Positions 41,750-52,500 of a stretch of DNA of 62,131 nt are shown here, piece after piece. Each line of letters starts with the position of its first letter. Position 1 is the stretch's first letter. Both the position numbers and the translations under genes were made by a program. This DNA comes from Glycomyces sp. YM15. Its GTDB lineage: Bacteria > Actinomycetota > Actinomycetes > Mycobacteriales > Micromonosporaceae. Location of the stretch: positions 223,927 to 286,057 of the forward strand of contig NZ_JAERMK010000005.1 in NCBI RefSeq assembly GCF_016918015.1. The letters are read 5' to 3'. A model generated the notes under the pieces. It had not been told where the DNA came from and made no database searches. It saw only the letters and a list, made by a program, of their open reading frames with translations.

Positions 41750-41762
41750 GAAATAATGTCAA
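41734..41762 (-). promoter_or_regulatory. Promoter of the oxidoreductase gene
   Basis: On the minus strand TTGACA (41757-41762) and CATACT (41734-41739) are 17 bases apart. It overlaps the 28-bp operator. Confidence 0.7.
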
Positions 41763-41961
41763 GGCAGTCCCGGTGTGAGCCGTTCGAGGGACCGCAGAGC
41801 TCCGAACCCGCCCGCCATGAAGTCCGCGCGCAGAACGTTTGACACCTCCCGTCGGGACGGAAGGACGACCAGGCATGGAACGCCGAGGTCGGCACGAGCG
41901 GCCGCGGCGGACGAGCCCGCTCCGGTCTCGTAGGGTGGACGGCGGCTACGGGGAGGGCATT

Positions 41962-42450
41962 GTGGGCGATGCGATCGGAACGGCGAGAGAGGCCGCCGGC
42001 AACGAGTCGGTGGTCGCCTTCGGGCGTTTCCTGGGTGCGGCGAACCGGCTGGAGCACGTGCTCGGCCGGGCGCTCGAGGAGCGGTGCGGCATCTCGCACC
42101 TGATGTTCGAGGTGCTGCTGATCCTCGCGCGCACAGGGGATCCGGGGCTGCCGATGCGGGCGATCAGCCGCGAACAGGTGCTCACCACGGGCGGCGTGAC
42201 CAGGCTGGTCGACCGCATGGAGGCCGCGGGCCTGGTCGAGCGGGGCGACAACCCGGCCGACCGGCGCGGCCGCCTGGTGCGGCTGACCGAGGCCGGCGAG
42301 GCGAAGGCGGTCGAGGCGTCCCGCGTGCATCTGGAGAACATCCGGCGGTACTTCCTGGAGCCGCTGCCCGTCGAGCATCGCGAGGCATTCGCCGAGGACC
42401 TGCGGATTCTCAGCCGTTCGGCGGGCGAGGCGGTCGGGCGTCTGCGATAG
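41962..42450 (+). CDS. MarR-family regulator
   Basis: A 162-residue MarR regulator. The winged helix covers about 45-115: ISREQVLTTGGVTRLVDRMEAAGLVERGDNPADRRGRLVRLT, with the DRR wing. GTG 41962 is preferred because GGGGAGG ends five bases upstream; the open frame goes on upstream without domain character. It could bind the 28-bp site 213 bases upstream, the TATCTGA site 38 bases downstream, or both. A metallo-hydrolase and SnoaL gene follow. Confidence 0.85.
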   Translation: MGDAIGTAREAAGNESVVAFGRFLGAANRLEHVLGRALEERCGISHLMFEVLLILARTGDPGLPMRAISREQVLTTGGVTRLVDRMEAAGLVERGDNPADRRGRLVRLTEAGEAKAVEASRVHLENIRRYFLEPLPVEHREAFAEDLRILSRSAGEAVGRLR

Positions 42451-42487
42451 TCGGGTGTGATCCGCGCCGCGGACCGGCACGAGGGAA

Positions 42488-42505
42488 TATCTGACTAATC
42501 AGATA
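42488..42505. promoter_or_regulatory. Operator TATCTGA-N4-TCAGATA before the metallo-hydrolase
   Basis: A perfect inverted repeat with 7-base arms, AT-rich in a GC-rich context, 63 bases before the metallo-hydrolase start and just after the MarR gene. Size and shape fit a MarR site. Confidence 0.65.
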
Positions 42506-42568
42506 CTGTTGTGTCAGGCGAATGGTTCCCGTGCTGGGCGGGGGCCCCACACGATATGAGGAGTACTG

Positions 42569-43372
42569 ATGGCCGCGCTCGACTTCACCATCTTCGACCT
42601 GGACTTCCCGGCCGGAAGCCCGGCCAAGACCGCCACGCTCGTCACCGGCGAGCACGAGGCCCTGCTGGTGGACGCGGGCTTCACCCGCGCCGACGGCCAC
42701 CGCCTCGCCGCCGCCGTCCTGGACTCGGGCAAGACCCTCACCACCGTCTACATCAGCCACGGCGACCCCGACTTCTACTTCGGCGCCGAAGTCCTCGCCG
42801 ACGCGTTCCCCGGCGCCCGCTTCGTCGCGACGGCACCGGTCATCGAGCACATCGAGCACTCCTACGAGGGCAAGCTCAAGGCATGGGCCGCTTCGGGAGC
42901 GAACCTGCCGACCCGCCTGGTCGACTTCGAGGTACTGGACGGCGACCTCGTCCTCGAAGGCCACCGCCTCGAACTCAAGGGCGGCGTCGCCGGCCTGGCC
43001 GACCGGCACTACCTGTGGGAGGCCGAGCAGCGGGCCGTGGTCGGCGGCGTCCTGGTCTTCTCGGGCCAGCACGTGTGGACCGCCGACACCGACGAGGCCG
43101 CCCGCGCCGTCTGGCGCGACCTGCTCGACGAGATCGAGGCCCTCGAACCCGAACTGGTGGTCCCCGGCCACCGCGCGCCCGGCGCGGCGGCGAACGTCGA
43201 GGCCGTGCGCTACACCCGCGACTACCTGAACGCCTTCGAGGAGGTCTTGAAGGAGCAGCCCGACGGCGCGGCGGTCACCGCCGAGCTGGTGCGACGCTAC
43301 CCCGACGCCCGACTCCTGGTCGCGGCCCAGATCGGCGGCAAGGTCGCGAAGGGCGAGATGGCATGGGGCTGA
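42569..43372 (+). CDS. MBL-fold metallo-hydrolase with altered metal motif
   Basis: A 267-residue metallo-beta-lactamase-fold protein. The metal motif that is normally HxHxDH reads HGDPDF at 64-69: the first His and the Asp remain, the second His is Asp and the last His is Phe. FSGQHVWTADTD and VVPGHRAPG keep the later ligands. It may bind a single metal or a different one. GAGGAG precedes the ATG. It overlaps the SnoaL gene by ten bases and probably lies under the MarR regulator upstream. Confidence 0.75.
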   Translation: MAALDFTIFDLDFPAGSPAKTATLVTGEHEALLVDAGFTRADGHRLAAAVLDSGKTLTTVYISHGDPDFYFGAEVLADAFPGARFVATAPVIEHIEHSYEGKLKAWAASGANLPTRLVDFEVLDGDLVLEGHRLELKGGVAGLADRHYLWEAEQRAVVGGVLVFSGQHVWTADTDEAARAVWRDLLDEIEALEPELVVPGHRAPGAAANVEAVRYTRDYLNAFEEVLKEQPDGAAVTAELVRRYPDARLLVAAQIGGKVAKGEMAWG

Positions 43373-43782
43373 GCGACTTCGAGGCATCGACCGCGCCGCG
43401 CGACGTAGTCCGCCGCCAATACCTGGCCTCGGCCGCGGGAGACCTGGAAGCGCTGCGAGCCACGCTCGCGCCCGATGTCGAGTGGACCGAGATGGCGGGC
43501 TTCCCGCTGGCGGGCACCTACCGCACGCCCGAGGGCGTCACCGCGAACGTGATGGAGAAGCTCGGCGCCGACTGGATCGATTGGACCGCCCACGACGACA
43601 CCTATGTCGTCGACGGCGAGAACGTCGTGGTCCTGGCCCGGTACACGGCGGCCAACAAGGCCACCGGCCAGCCGATCGACGTCCGCGTCGCCCACCACTT
43701 CATCGTGAGGGGCGGGCGCATCGTCCGCTTCGAGCAGTTCGTCGACACCGCCAGAGTCCGCGACGCCATGGTCACCCCCTAG
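43363..43782 (+). CDS. SnoaL-like (NTF2-fold) protein
   Basis: A 139-residue NTF2-like protein of the SnoaL type: RRQYLASAAGDLEALRATLAPDVEWTEM, FPLAGTYRTPEGV and HHFIVRGGRIVRFEQFVDT. These act as small isomerases, cyclases or ligand carriers. It starts inside the last codons of the metallo-hydrolase and is followed by a hairpin, so it closes that unit. Its role with the metallo-hydrolase is unknown. Confidence 0.8.
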   Translation: MGLSDFEASTAPRDVVRRQYLASAAGDLEALRATLAPDVEWTEMAGFPLAGTYRTPEGVTANVMEKLGADWIDWTAHDDTYVVDGENVVVLARYTAANKATGQPIDVRVAHHFIVRGGRIVRFEQFVDTARVRDAMVTP

Positions 43783-43797
43783 AGGCCGAGACGCAGC

Positions 43798-43833
43798 AGG
43801 TCCGGGTCCGGCATCTCGTGCCGGCCCGGACCT
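43798..43833 (+). terminator. Hairpin terminator after the SnoaL gene
   Basis: Arms of 15-16 bases starting AGGTCCGGG with a single bulged T and a 5-base loop, 15 bases after the stop. Confidence 0.75.
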
Positions 43834-43995
43834 TCGCATTCCGGTTGCCGCGCAGTTCGATCAAGGGGCCTGATCCGGATCCGTCAAGCATGCCCGCTGT
43901 TCGGCGTGACTTGCATCATCTCGAATTGACATTCATTCTCGCCTTAGTTGAAGCTTCTAGTGCTCAAACACGTCCGCGACCGACCGTCGCGGGCC

Positions 43996-44026
43996 GGGCG
44001 CGGCCGCGGTTGGGTCGGCCGCGCCC
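43996..44026 (-). terminator. Hairpin downstream of the DUF5648 gene
   Basis: Perfect 11-base arms GGGCGCGGCCG and CGGCCGCGCCC around nine bases, 84 bases beyond the stop of the minus-strand gene. Confidence 0.55.
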
Positions 44027-44110
44027 TTCTCCTCCCCCGAAGCCGCCGTTGCGGAACTGCGGGCCGCCGGATGCGATTCCGGCGGAACCGCGTCGGCGGC
44101 CCGCTGCGCC

Positions 44111-45139
44111 TCACCACCATTGGCGAACGGTCACCGGGGCGTAGCCCCCGTTGTCGCTCAGATTCGAGTCGTTGAAGCTCAACTGCAGCTTCCGGCTGGT
44201 GGTGCCGAGGGACTCGTACAGCATGCAGGGTGTGCCGGTGTGCACCGTCCCGATCGCCGGGAACCATCGGTTGGCCTCGTACCAGCCCCAGCCGTGGACG
44301 TACATGGCGCCGGCGTCGACCCGGCCGATGAGCGAGTACGGGGCGAGCTCCGGCGCGGGACCGCCCGGATTGTGGGCGAACAGGTCGCCGAACACCGATT
44401 CCTCGCGTCCCCAGTAGTCGACCCTGATCACGCTGCCGGGGGCCGCCGTGACCTTCAGCGCGTCCCCGTCCAGAAGGTTCCACGATCGGTTCCAGTCGGT
44501 CACCGTGTTGCCGTAAGCGTTCCAAGCCGCGGGGTCCTGCGAGTCGTGTGAGACGTTGCTCGTGCACAGGACCAAGGGCGTTTCCGGCGGAGGCAGCAGG
44601 AAGCCCTCGCTGCGGTACGAGGTCCAACCGGCCGGCGGCGGCGTCCACGTGCGCCAGGTGGCCATCGCCGCGTTGTCCCCGAGGTCGGGGTTCCAGAAGC
44701 TGCGGAGCGGGACCGCGCCGCTGGGCGACAAGGTCGACACGTAGCCCTCGATCCGGAAGAGCACGTACTCCTCGCCTGAGGTTCGGCGGTCGCCGACCTC
44801 GCCGGCCCAGTTCGGATCGGTGGTGAGGAAGTTGTCGCCGCGGGCGGCGCTCCACCAGTGGTAGAGCGGCGTGGAGTTCGCCGGCTGCGGGTTCGCCGGG
44901 TTGTAGACGTAACCCTGGATCCCGACCGCTTGATAGCCGGGATCCGCCGCGCAGGTGCGGAAGTACTTGCACGTCCATGACGACTGGGTCGTCGTGAAGT
45001 GGTCGCCCCTGCTGGGGCTGAAGAAGGAGACGAGCGGGACCAGTGCCGGACCGTCCGCCGCAGCGGGCAATGCCGGGGTCGTCACGATGACGGTCAGCGT
45101 CAGGGCGATAGCGAGGGCGATTCGCTTGAGAAGGCGCAT
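44111..45139 (-). CDS. Secreted DUF5648-repeat protein with LecA-like lectin domain
   Basis: A 342-residue exported protein. The signal peptide ends near residue 28 (ALPAAADG). Residues about 32-185 hold three DUF5648-type repeats, each with a PLxxFWSPxxGDHFxTT-like core (PLVSFFSPSRGDHFTTT, PLYHWWSAARGDNFLTT, PLRSFWNPDLGDN). The C-terminal part from about 230 resembles the LecA (PA-I) galactose-binding lectin, with LIGRVDAG and FNDSNLSDNGGYAPVTV. It therefore looks like a polysaccharide-binding protein. AAAGGAG lies before ATG 45139. It is divergent from the GH10-CBM2 xylanase and may help bind its substrate. Confidence 0.75.
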   Translation of the reverse strand: MRLLKRIALAIALTLTVIVTTPALPAAADGPALVPLVSFFSPSRGDHFTTTQSSWTCKYFRTCAADPGYQAVGIQGYVYNPANPQPANSTPLYHWWSAARGDNFLTTDPNWAGEVGDRRTSGEEYVLFRIEGYVSTLSPSGAVPLRSFWNPDLGDNAAMATWRTWTPPPAGWTSYRSEGFLLPPPETPLVLCTSNVSHDSQDPAAWNAYGNTVTDWNRSWNLLDGDALKVTAAPGSVIRVDYWGREESVFGDLFAHNPGGPAPELAPYSLIGRVDAGAMYVHGWGWYEANRWFPAIGTVHTGTPCMLYESLGTTSRKLQLSFNDSNLSDNGGYAPVTVRQWW

Positions 45140-45169
45140 GAAGGGCTCCTTTCGGGCTCGGTATGCATT

Positions 45170-45182
45170 GCTCAGTATGAGC
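45170..45182. promoter_or_regulatory. Palindrome GCTCA-N3-TGAGC upstream of the lectin gene
   Basis: A short perfect inverted repeat 31 bases upstream of the lectin-protein start, near where its promoter should be. Possible regulator site, weak evidence. Confidence 0.3.
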
Positions 45183-45406
45183 GCCCAACGTGGACTCATG
45201 GGTACATGCCCTACGTCCGCAAACTGCCGTTTTGCCTTGTCGCCGTGGGCATTCGAAAGCACCACTGAGGCAGCGCGAGAGCAATTCGCCGAAAGGTTCG
45301 GATTGGGCGCCCGAACCGGGCTTTCGGAGGAGGTGCCACCGCGCTCTCACGCCGCTTCTCCCGATCACCGCGGCAGATGCGCTGTTCACCGTGCCACGGG
45401 ATGGGA

Positions 45407-46913
<1,507 letters not shown>

Positions 46914-46958
46914 CGCCGACCGCACCTCGGCGCCCCGCGTCCGCGGGAGCCGACACCT

Positions 46959-47008
46959 GCGGCCCGGGCATCGCCGTCGACCCTCAGGGCGTCCGGTGCC
47001 CGGGCCGC
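46959..47008 (+). terminator. Hairpin terminator after the xylanase gene
   Basis: Perfect 12-base arms GCGGCCCGGGCA and TGCCCGGGCCGC around a 26-base loop, 46 bases after the stop. Confidence 0.6.
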
Positions 47009-47063
47009 TCGCCTTCACGCACCAGCGGCGGCACGCACACTCCATTTCGACATGAGAGAGCCA

Positions 47064-47069
47064 TACGAT
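47064..47069 (+). promoter_or_regulatory. -10 box TACGAT of a probable leaderless LacI gene
   Basis: TACGAT ends six bases before ATG 47076 and no ribosome site fits that start, so transcription may begin at the start codon. Confidence 0.4.
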
Positions 47070-47075
47070 TCCAGC

Positions 47076-48110
47076 ATGAGCACCGGCATCGCCCCCTCCA
47101 GCGGCTCGAACGGGACCACGATCGCCCAGATCGCCGCGCATGCGGGTGTATCGGTGCCGACCGTCTCCAAGGTCATCAACGGCCGCGCCGACGTCGCCGC
47201 CGCGACACGCGAACGCGTCGAGGCGGCGATCCGCGAACACGGCTACCGACGCCCGAATCCGCCGGGTTCGGCACGACTGGTCGAACTCACCTTCCACGAA
47301 TTCGAGGGCCCCTTCGCCATCGAGGTCATCCGCGGGGTCGAGCGGGTCGCACGCGAGCACCGGCTCGGCGTCGTGATCTCAGAACTCCACGGACGCCTCA
47401 CCCCCGACCACACCTGGCTGCAGGACATCCTCGAACGGCGACCGCTCGGCGTCCTCGCGGTCTTCTCGCAACCGCATCGGACCCAGCTCGAGCGGCTCGC
47501 CGCCCGCGGCATCCCGATCGTCCTGGTCGACCCGACCGGTGAACCGACCCACGACACGCCCTCGGTCGGCGCCGCCAACTGGAGCGGCGCCCTCACCGCC
47601 ACACGCCACCTCCTCGGCCTCGGACACCGCCGGATCGGCGTCATCACCGGGCCCGAGCACATCCCCTGCAGCCGCGCGCGCCTCGACGGATACCGGTCCG
47701 CGCTGCAGGACGCCGGGATACCCGTGGACCCGGACCTGATCCGCTTCGGCGACTTCCGCACCCGAGACGGGCGCGAACACGCGGCCGACCTCCTCCGCCG
47801 AACCGAGCGCCCCACCGCGATCTTCACCGGGAACGACCTCCAGGCGTTCGGGGTCTACCAGGCCGCGAGAGCCGCCGGACTCGCCGTCCCCGCAGATCTG
47901 AGCGTCGTCGGCTTCGACGACCTGTCCGTCGCGGCATGGGCCGACCCGCCGCTGACGACCATCCGCCAGCCACTGACCGAAATGGCCGTGAGCGCCATGG
48001 AGACGCTCCTTCGCCTCACCCGCGCAGAGCAGCCGCCGACCACCAGGATCGAACTGGCCACCACCCTCATCGAACGCGAGAGCACCGCCCCGCCGGCCCC
48101 ACGGCCCTGA
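47076..48110 (+). CDS. LacI-family regulator (copy 3), probable xylan repressor
   Basis: A 344-residue LacI regulator. TIAQIAAHAGVSVPTVSKVINGRADVAAATRERVE is its DNA-binding head; the VSVPTVSKV recognition helix is the form found in actinomycete xylanase repressors that bind GAAASTTTC sites. The effector domain covers about 68-335 (TGNDLQAFGVYQAA, VSVVGFDDL-like). ATG 47076 is chosen for the -10 box; ATG 47052 adds eight residues. It lies directly after the xylanase and converges on the fucosidase gene. It is the best candidate to bind 45463 and 17715. Confidence 0.85.
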   Translation: MSTGIAPSSGSNGTTIAQIAAHAGVSVPTVSKVINGRADVAAATRERVEAAIREHGYRRPNPPGSARLVELTFHEFEGPFAIEVIRGVERVAREHRLGVVISELHGRLTPDHTWLQDILERRPLGVLAVFSQPHRTQLERLAARGIPIVLVDPTGEPTHDTPSVGAANWSGALTATRHLLGLGHRRIGVITGPEHIPCSRARLDGYRSALQDAGIPVDPDLIRFGDFRTRDGREHAADLLRRTERPTAIFTGNDLQAFGVYQAARAAGLAVPADLSVVGFDDLSVAAWADPPLTTIRQPLTEMAVSAMETLLRLTRAEQPPTTRIELATTLIERESTAPPAPRP

Positions 48111-48239
48111 CCGACCCGCGAACGGGTTCGGCGCCGATCGAACGCGCCGTCGGTGATCGGCTCGGCTTCCGGTTTCGTCGGTTGAGCCGCCGTTGCCGGA
48201 CCAAGGTGGCGTTCGGTGCCGTCTCAGTGAGCGGTCGGG

Positions 48240-49499
48240 TCAGTGGTCCTCGTAGTCGAGGACGATGACGCTGTCGACCGGGTCCGGTGGCTCGGCCGGG
48301 ACATGGATCATGACGCTCCGGTGGTGCAGGTCGACCTGGAGCGGCGTCTGCGCGGGGTCGGCGAGGAGGTACGCGCGTTCGAGGCGGTGGGGGAAGTCGT
48401 TGTAGAACACCCGCCCGTCGTCGGGCCAGTCGTCGACGTGGAGGTACTCCTTGCCGGGCCGCCGGGTGACCGCGGCGAGGTTCGTCTCCCAGCGCATCGA
48501 CGGGCCCCCGGCGGTGCCGAATACGGCTTCGCCGTTGACCGCCAGCCAGCGGCCGACCTCGCGAATCGACTCGGCGTCGCCCTCCCGGATGAGGCCTTTG
48601 TCGCAGGGGCCGACGTTGAGCAGGTAGTTGCCGCCCTTGCCGACGACGTCCACCAGGTTGCGAATGAGGGTCGGGCCGTCCTTGACGGCGTCGTCGGGGT
48701 CGTATCCCCAGCCGTCGCCGACGGTCATGCAGACTTCGAACGGGCGGGTGCCGCCGCTGCCGGGGATGGTCTGCTCGGAGGTCGCGAAGTCGGCGCCGAC
48801 GCCGCCGAGGCGGTCGTTGACGACGCAGCCGGGCTGGAGTTCGCGGACCATGGCGATGATCTCGGCGGCGCGCTCGCGCTCGTCTTCGCGCTCGAAGGCG
48901 TCGCCGTACCAGTCGAACCAGAGCGCGCCGATGCGCCCGTAGTTCGTCATGAGCTCGCGGAGCTGGCCTCGCATGTAGTCCAGGTACCGCATGAAGTCGG
49001 GGTCGGCTTTCGGGCGGCCGTGGAAGCCGTCGGGGTGCCGCTTGGTCCGGTAGGTGTAGCGAGTGGGGTAGTCCTGGTGGTGCCAGTCCTTGACGGAGTA
49101 GTAGACGCCGAAGGCGATGCCCTGGCGTTCGCATTCGACGGCGAGTTCGGCGATGGGGTCGCGGCCGAACGGCGTGGCCTTCACGATGTTGTAGTCGGTG
49201 AGCGCGGTGTCCCACATGCAGAAGCCGTCGTGGTGCTTGGCGGTGACGACGAGGTACCGCTGACCGGCGGCCTTGGCCAGCGCGACCCATGCGGCGGCGT
49301 CGAACCCGGTCGGGTCGAACCGCGGAGCGTATTGCCCGTACTCCTCGGCGGGGGCGCCGTCGCCGAATTGGACCCATTCTCCGCGGGCCGGGATCGCGTA
49401 GAGTCCCCAGTGGACGAACATGCCGAACTTGGCCCGCTGCCACGCGGTGACGCGTTCGGGCAGACCGCCTCGGGCGGGGTCCGCGAATCGGTGTTCCAT
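48240..49499 (-). CDS. GH29 alpha-L-fucosidase
   Basis: A 419-residue GH29 enzyme. KFGMFVHWGLYAIPARGEWV and AKHHDGFCMWDT are family blocks, and Asp196 in ALWFDWYG is the nucleophile. The C-terminal beta-sandwich ends in VIVLDYEDH. No signal peptide is present, so it acts inside on imported oligosaccharides. AAGGAAG lies before ATG 49499. It is the last gene of a four-gene minus-strand group starting at 56043 and would release fucose from xyloglucan or pectin side chains. Confidence 0.9.
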   Translation of the reverse strand: MEHRFADPARGGLPERVTAWQRAKFGMFVHWGLYAIPARGEWVQFGDGAPAEEYGQYAPRFDPTGFDAAAWVALAKAAGQRYLVVTAKHHDGFCMWDTALTDYNIVKATPFGRDPIAELAVECERQGIAFGVYYSVKDWHHQDYPTRYTYRTKRHPDGFHGRPKADPDFMRYLDYMRGQLRELMTNYGRIGALWFDWYGDAFEREDERERAAEIIAMVRELQPGCVVNDRLGGVGADFATSEQTIPGSGGTRPFEVCMTVGDGWGYDPDDAVKDGPTLIRNLVDVVGKGGNYLLNVGPCDKGLIREGDAESIREVGRWLAVNGEAVFGTAGGPSMRWETNLAAVTRRPGKEYLHVDDWPDDGRVFYNDFPHRLERAYLLADPAQTPLQVDLHHRSVMIHVPAEPPDPVDSVIVLDYEDH

Positions 49500-49578
49500 C
49501 TGCTTCCTTCGTTCTCGGTGGTGGTGTGCCCCGGCGCGGCGGGTGCTCCGCGCCGGGGTCGACGGTGTTCGGCAGCGG

Positions 49579-52500
49579 TCAGGTGAGGGTCACCTGGTCG
49601 AAGACCGCGGTGCTCAACGCGAGCGGGTTGCCGGAGACGACGGCGAGGCCGGCGTGGTACGGCGCGGCGCCGAAGGCCGGGATGGCGTGCGGCTCCCCGA
49701 CCGGGGTCCAGGTCTCGCCGTCGGCGGAGGTCGCCGCCGCGAAGGCGTCGCCTTCTCGGGCGAGCCGCAGCCAGATCGGCGCTCCGACGCCTCGTGGCCC
49801 GTCGGTCGTGTTGGGTCGGAAGGCCACTCGCGGACGTCGGAAGAACTGGACGGTGCCGTTCGCGCCCAGGACCGTGGCGGCCATCTGGTCGAACGGGTTG
49901 AGCGACTTCGCCATGACCAGCCCGACCCGGCCGTTCGCGGCCGCACCGGACCATTCGGCCAGGCGCGCGACGATCGCACTGTCGCCTTCCATGGGTATGG
50001 AGGCGAAGTGGACGGTCATGCCCTGGTTGATGACGTTGAGGTCCGTGCCGGCGCCTCGCAGGGTGAACGTCCCGGTGTCCGGGTCGTGGCCGGTGATGCC
50101 GGCCATGCCCATCGCGACGACGCTCCGCGAACCGAGCCTCCGCTCATCGGGGACGACGTCGCCGATGTCGCGATAGGCCCACGGTGACGGCGGCGGCGCC
50201 TCGACCGTGAGCGTGATGCTCGCCGTGTCGCTGCCGGTCGCGTTGGCGGCACTGACTTGGACGTCGAACTCGCCTTGCGCGTTCGGGGTCCCGGTGATCA
50301 TCCCGGTGGTCGCGTCGATGCGGAGTCCGTCGGGCAGGCCGTCGGCGGTGAATCCGGTCGGTTCGCCGCCGGCGCGGACCAGATGGTTGAACGGCTTGCC
50401 CGCGTTGGCGAACAGCGTGGTTTCGGTCGCGATCGCCGGTGGCGGCGGGGTCGGCATGACCGCGCGGGCCTCCGATGAGGGCGGGCCGTCGCCGTCCGCG
50501 TTCGCGGCGCGGACGACGTATCGGTATTCGTCTCCGGGCGTGCCGGTCGAGTCGCGGTATCGGGCTTGGACGCCGTAGCCGACCGGGCCGATGCCGCAGG
50601 CGAGGACCGCGTATCGCCCGCCGTTCGCCGGGGCGCGCTCGACGGTGTAGCGCCCCGCGAGGTCCGTTGCGCTCCAGGCGAGTTCGACGGCGCTCGCGCC
50701 GGTCCAGGCTCGCAGGTCCCCCACGGGGGCGGCGGGGCGCTCGACCGACCAGTCGGGCGCGGTCACGTTGTCGAAGACCGCCGAAGTGGTCTCGGCGTGA
50801 TCGGTGTCGGCACCGAGCGCCGAGCAGGCGGCGAGGCCGACGTACAGGTCTCGGTCGAGTGCCAGTTCGGAGGACCCGACCTTCTCCCAGTCCTCGCCGT
50901 TCGGCGAGATCCAGCCGGTGAATTTGGAGCCTTTGCGCCGCAGGCGGACCCAGTAGGGTCGGCGCCAGCGGTAGCCGTCGCTCGCGCCTTCCGCGTACGG
51001 CGCGGGCAGCGGACTCGCGGACGCGGGCAGCGATCCGAGGTTCGAGATGGGGAACCCGGCGCCCGAGGTGATCTCGGCCTGCTGCGTCGGCGGGACGAGG
51101 GTGCTGCCGGTGCCGGAGGTGTCGCCGCCGGTCTCGGCGCGGGTGGTCCAGACACCGCTCCAGGTGTGGAGGGGCAGTCCCTGGACGAGCATCGACGCGT
51201 GCGCGGCGTCGGGTTCGAGCGACTCCCGCATCATCAGGCCGACCTTCGCGTACTGCGAGCTGACGGGGTGGGCGATCCGCGCGGTGACCGTGCCGTCGCC
51301 GGCGAGTGGCAGGTAGGTGAAGCGGAACGAGTCGTGAGAGCCGGCGATGTCGCTGCCGCCGGCCTCGATCCGGAAGGCCTGTCCGTCGAAGGCGGTGGCG
51401 CCTGCCGGTGCGGCGTCGCCGATGTCGGCGGCCGCCCAGTCCGCGGGCAGGCCGGCGGTCGCGGCGATGCCGAGCGAGTCCGGGCCCGCACCGGCCCCGT
51501 TCTCGGCGGCGACGGCATAGAGGTAGGTCCGGCCCGGCTCGACGTCCTCATCGGTGTACGAAGTGGACGTGACACCGGTGGCTATCACCTCGTACTCGTC
51601 GTCGTCGAGCGCCGCGCGCTTGACGGTGTAGCCGTCGGCCGGGGCCATGCTGGCCGGTTCGACCGAGGCGACCCAGCTGACGGTGATCGCATCGGGGGCG
51701 TCGTGGGCGGCGAGCCCGGCGGGTGCGGGCGGCGGTGCCTTCGGGGTCGACGTCTCGGCCTGCGGGCGAGCGAAGGTGAGTGTGCCCCAAGAGGGGTGGT
51801 CGTCGTTGTGCCCCTCGGTGAAGCGGGTGCCGCCGGTCCCTCTGAAGACGACCCGCTCGGTGTAGGGGGCCGGGACTCCCCTGCGGCTTGCGTAGTGGCC
51901 GTAAGCGAGTTCGTGGATCGGCCGCCACTGCCCGCGGTTGCCCGCGGCGACGGCGGTCTTGAGGTACTTGCCGGTCCGGTCGAGGTCGGCGGTGAACGGC
52001 ACCTCCTCGCCCAGGTTGTAGCGCGAGACGTACTCGTACCCGGCGAGGATGCGGTCGTCCTTGTAGCCGTACAGGTCCACGCCCTGGTTCCAGGCGACTT
52101 CGGCGACGTCCGCGAGCAGCCCGATCGCGAGCTGGGCGTAGGCCTGGCTGCGGCCGCTCTCCTGACCCTGGCCGGACTCGTCGACGACGATGCCGGTGAT
52201 CGAGCCGTTCCCGGCCCCGTTCGCGGCGTAGCGGACGGCGTCCTCGAACATCACGCGGTCCTCGCAGAACACCGCGATCGCGATGACCAGTTGCAGGGCG
52301 GCGACGTCCCAGTTGCCGTTGGCGAACAGGGCGTAGCCGGAGATCGCCGGGTACCAGACGTCTTTGAAGGACCGCTCGCACCGGGCGATGTCCGCCTCGG
52401 CCCAGCCTTCATAGCCGCTGTGCCGCAGGAGCTCCGCCGCGTTGACGAGCTTGAAGCCCTGGAGGCCGGCGCCGAGCTGCCCGTCCGCGCCGGTGATCAT

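Larger units (their letters stand above)
43783..44110. other. 328-base intergenic region with two hairpins
   Basis: It separates the SnoaL gene and the convergent DUF5648 gene. It contains the terminators at 43798 and 43996. The middle part (43840-43990) is AT-richer and includes TTGACATTCATTCTC at about 43926, but no -10 box or gene could be confirmed. Confidence 0.5.

Noticed and set aside
48119..48130. CGAACGGGTTCG palindrome as a fourth GAACCGGTTC operator
   Set aside because: It lies between two convergent genes, downstream of both, and the core differs at the central bases; likely chance or part of a weak hairpin.
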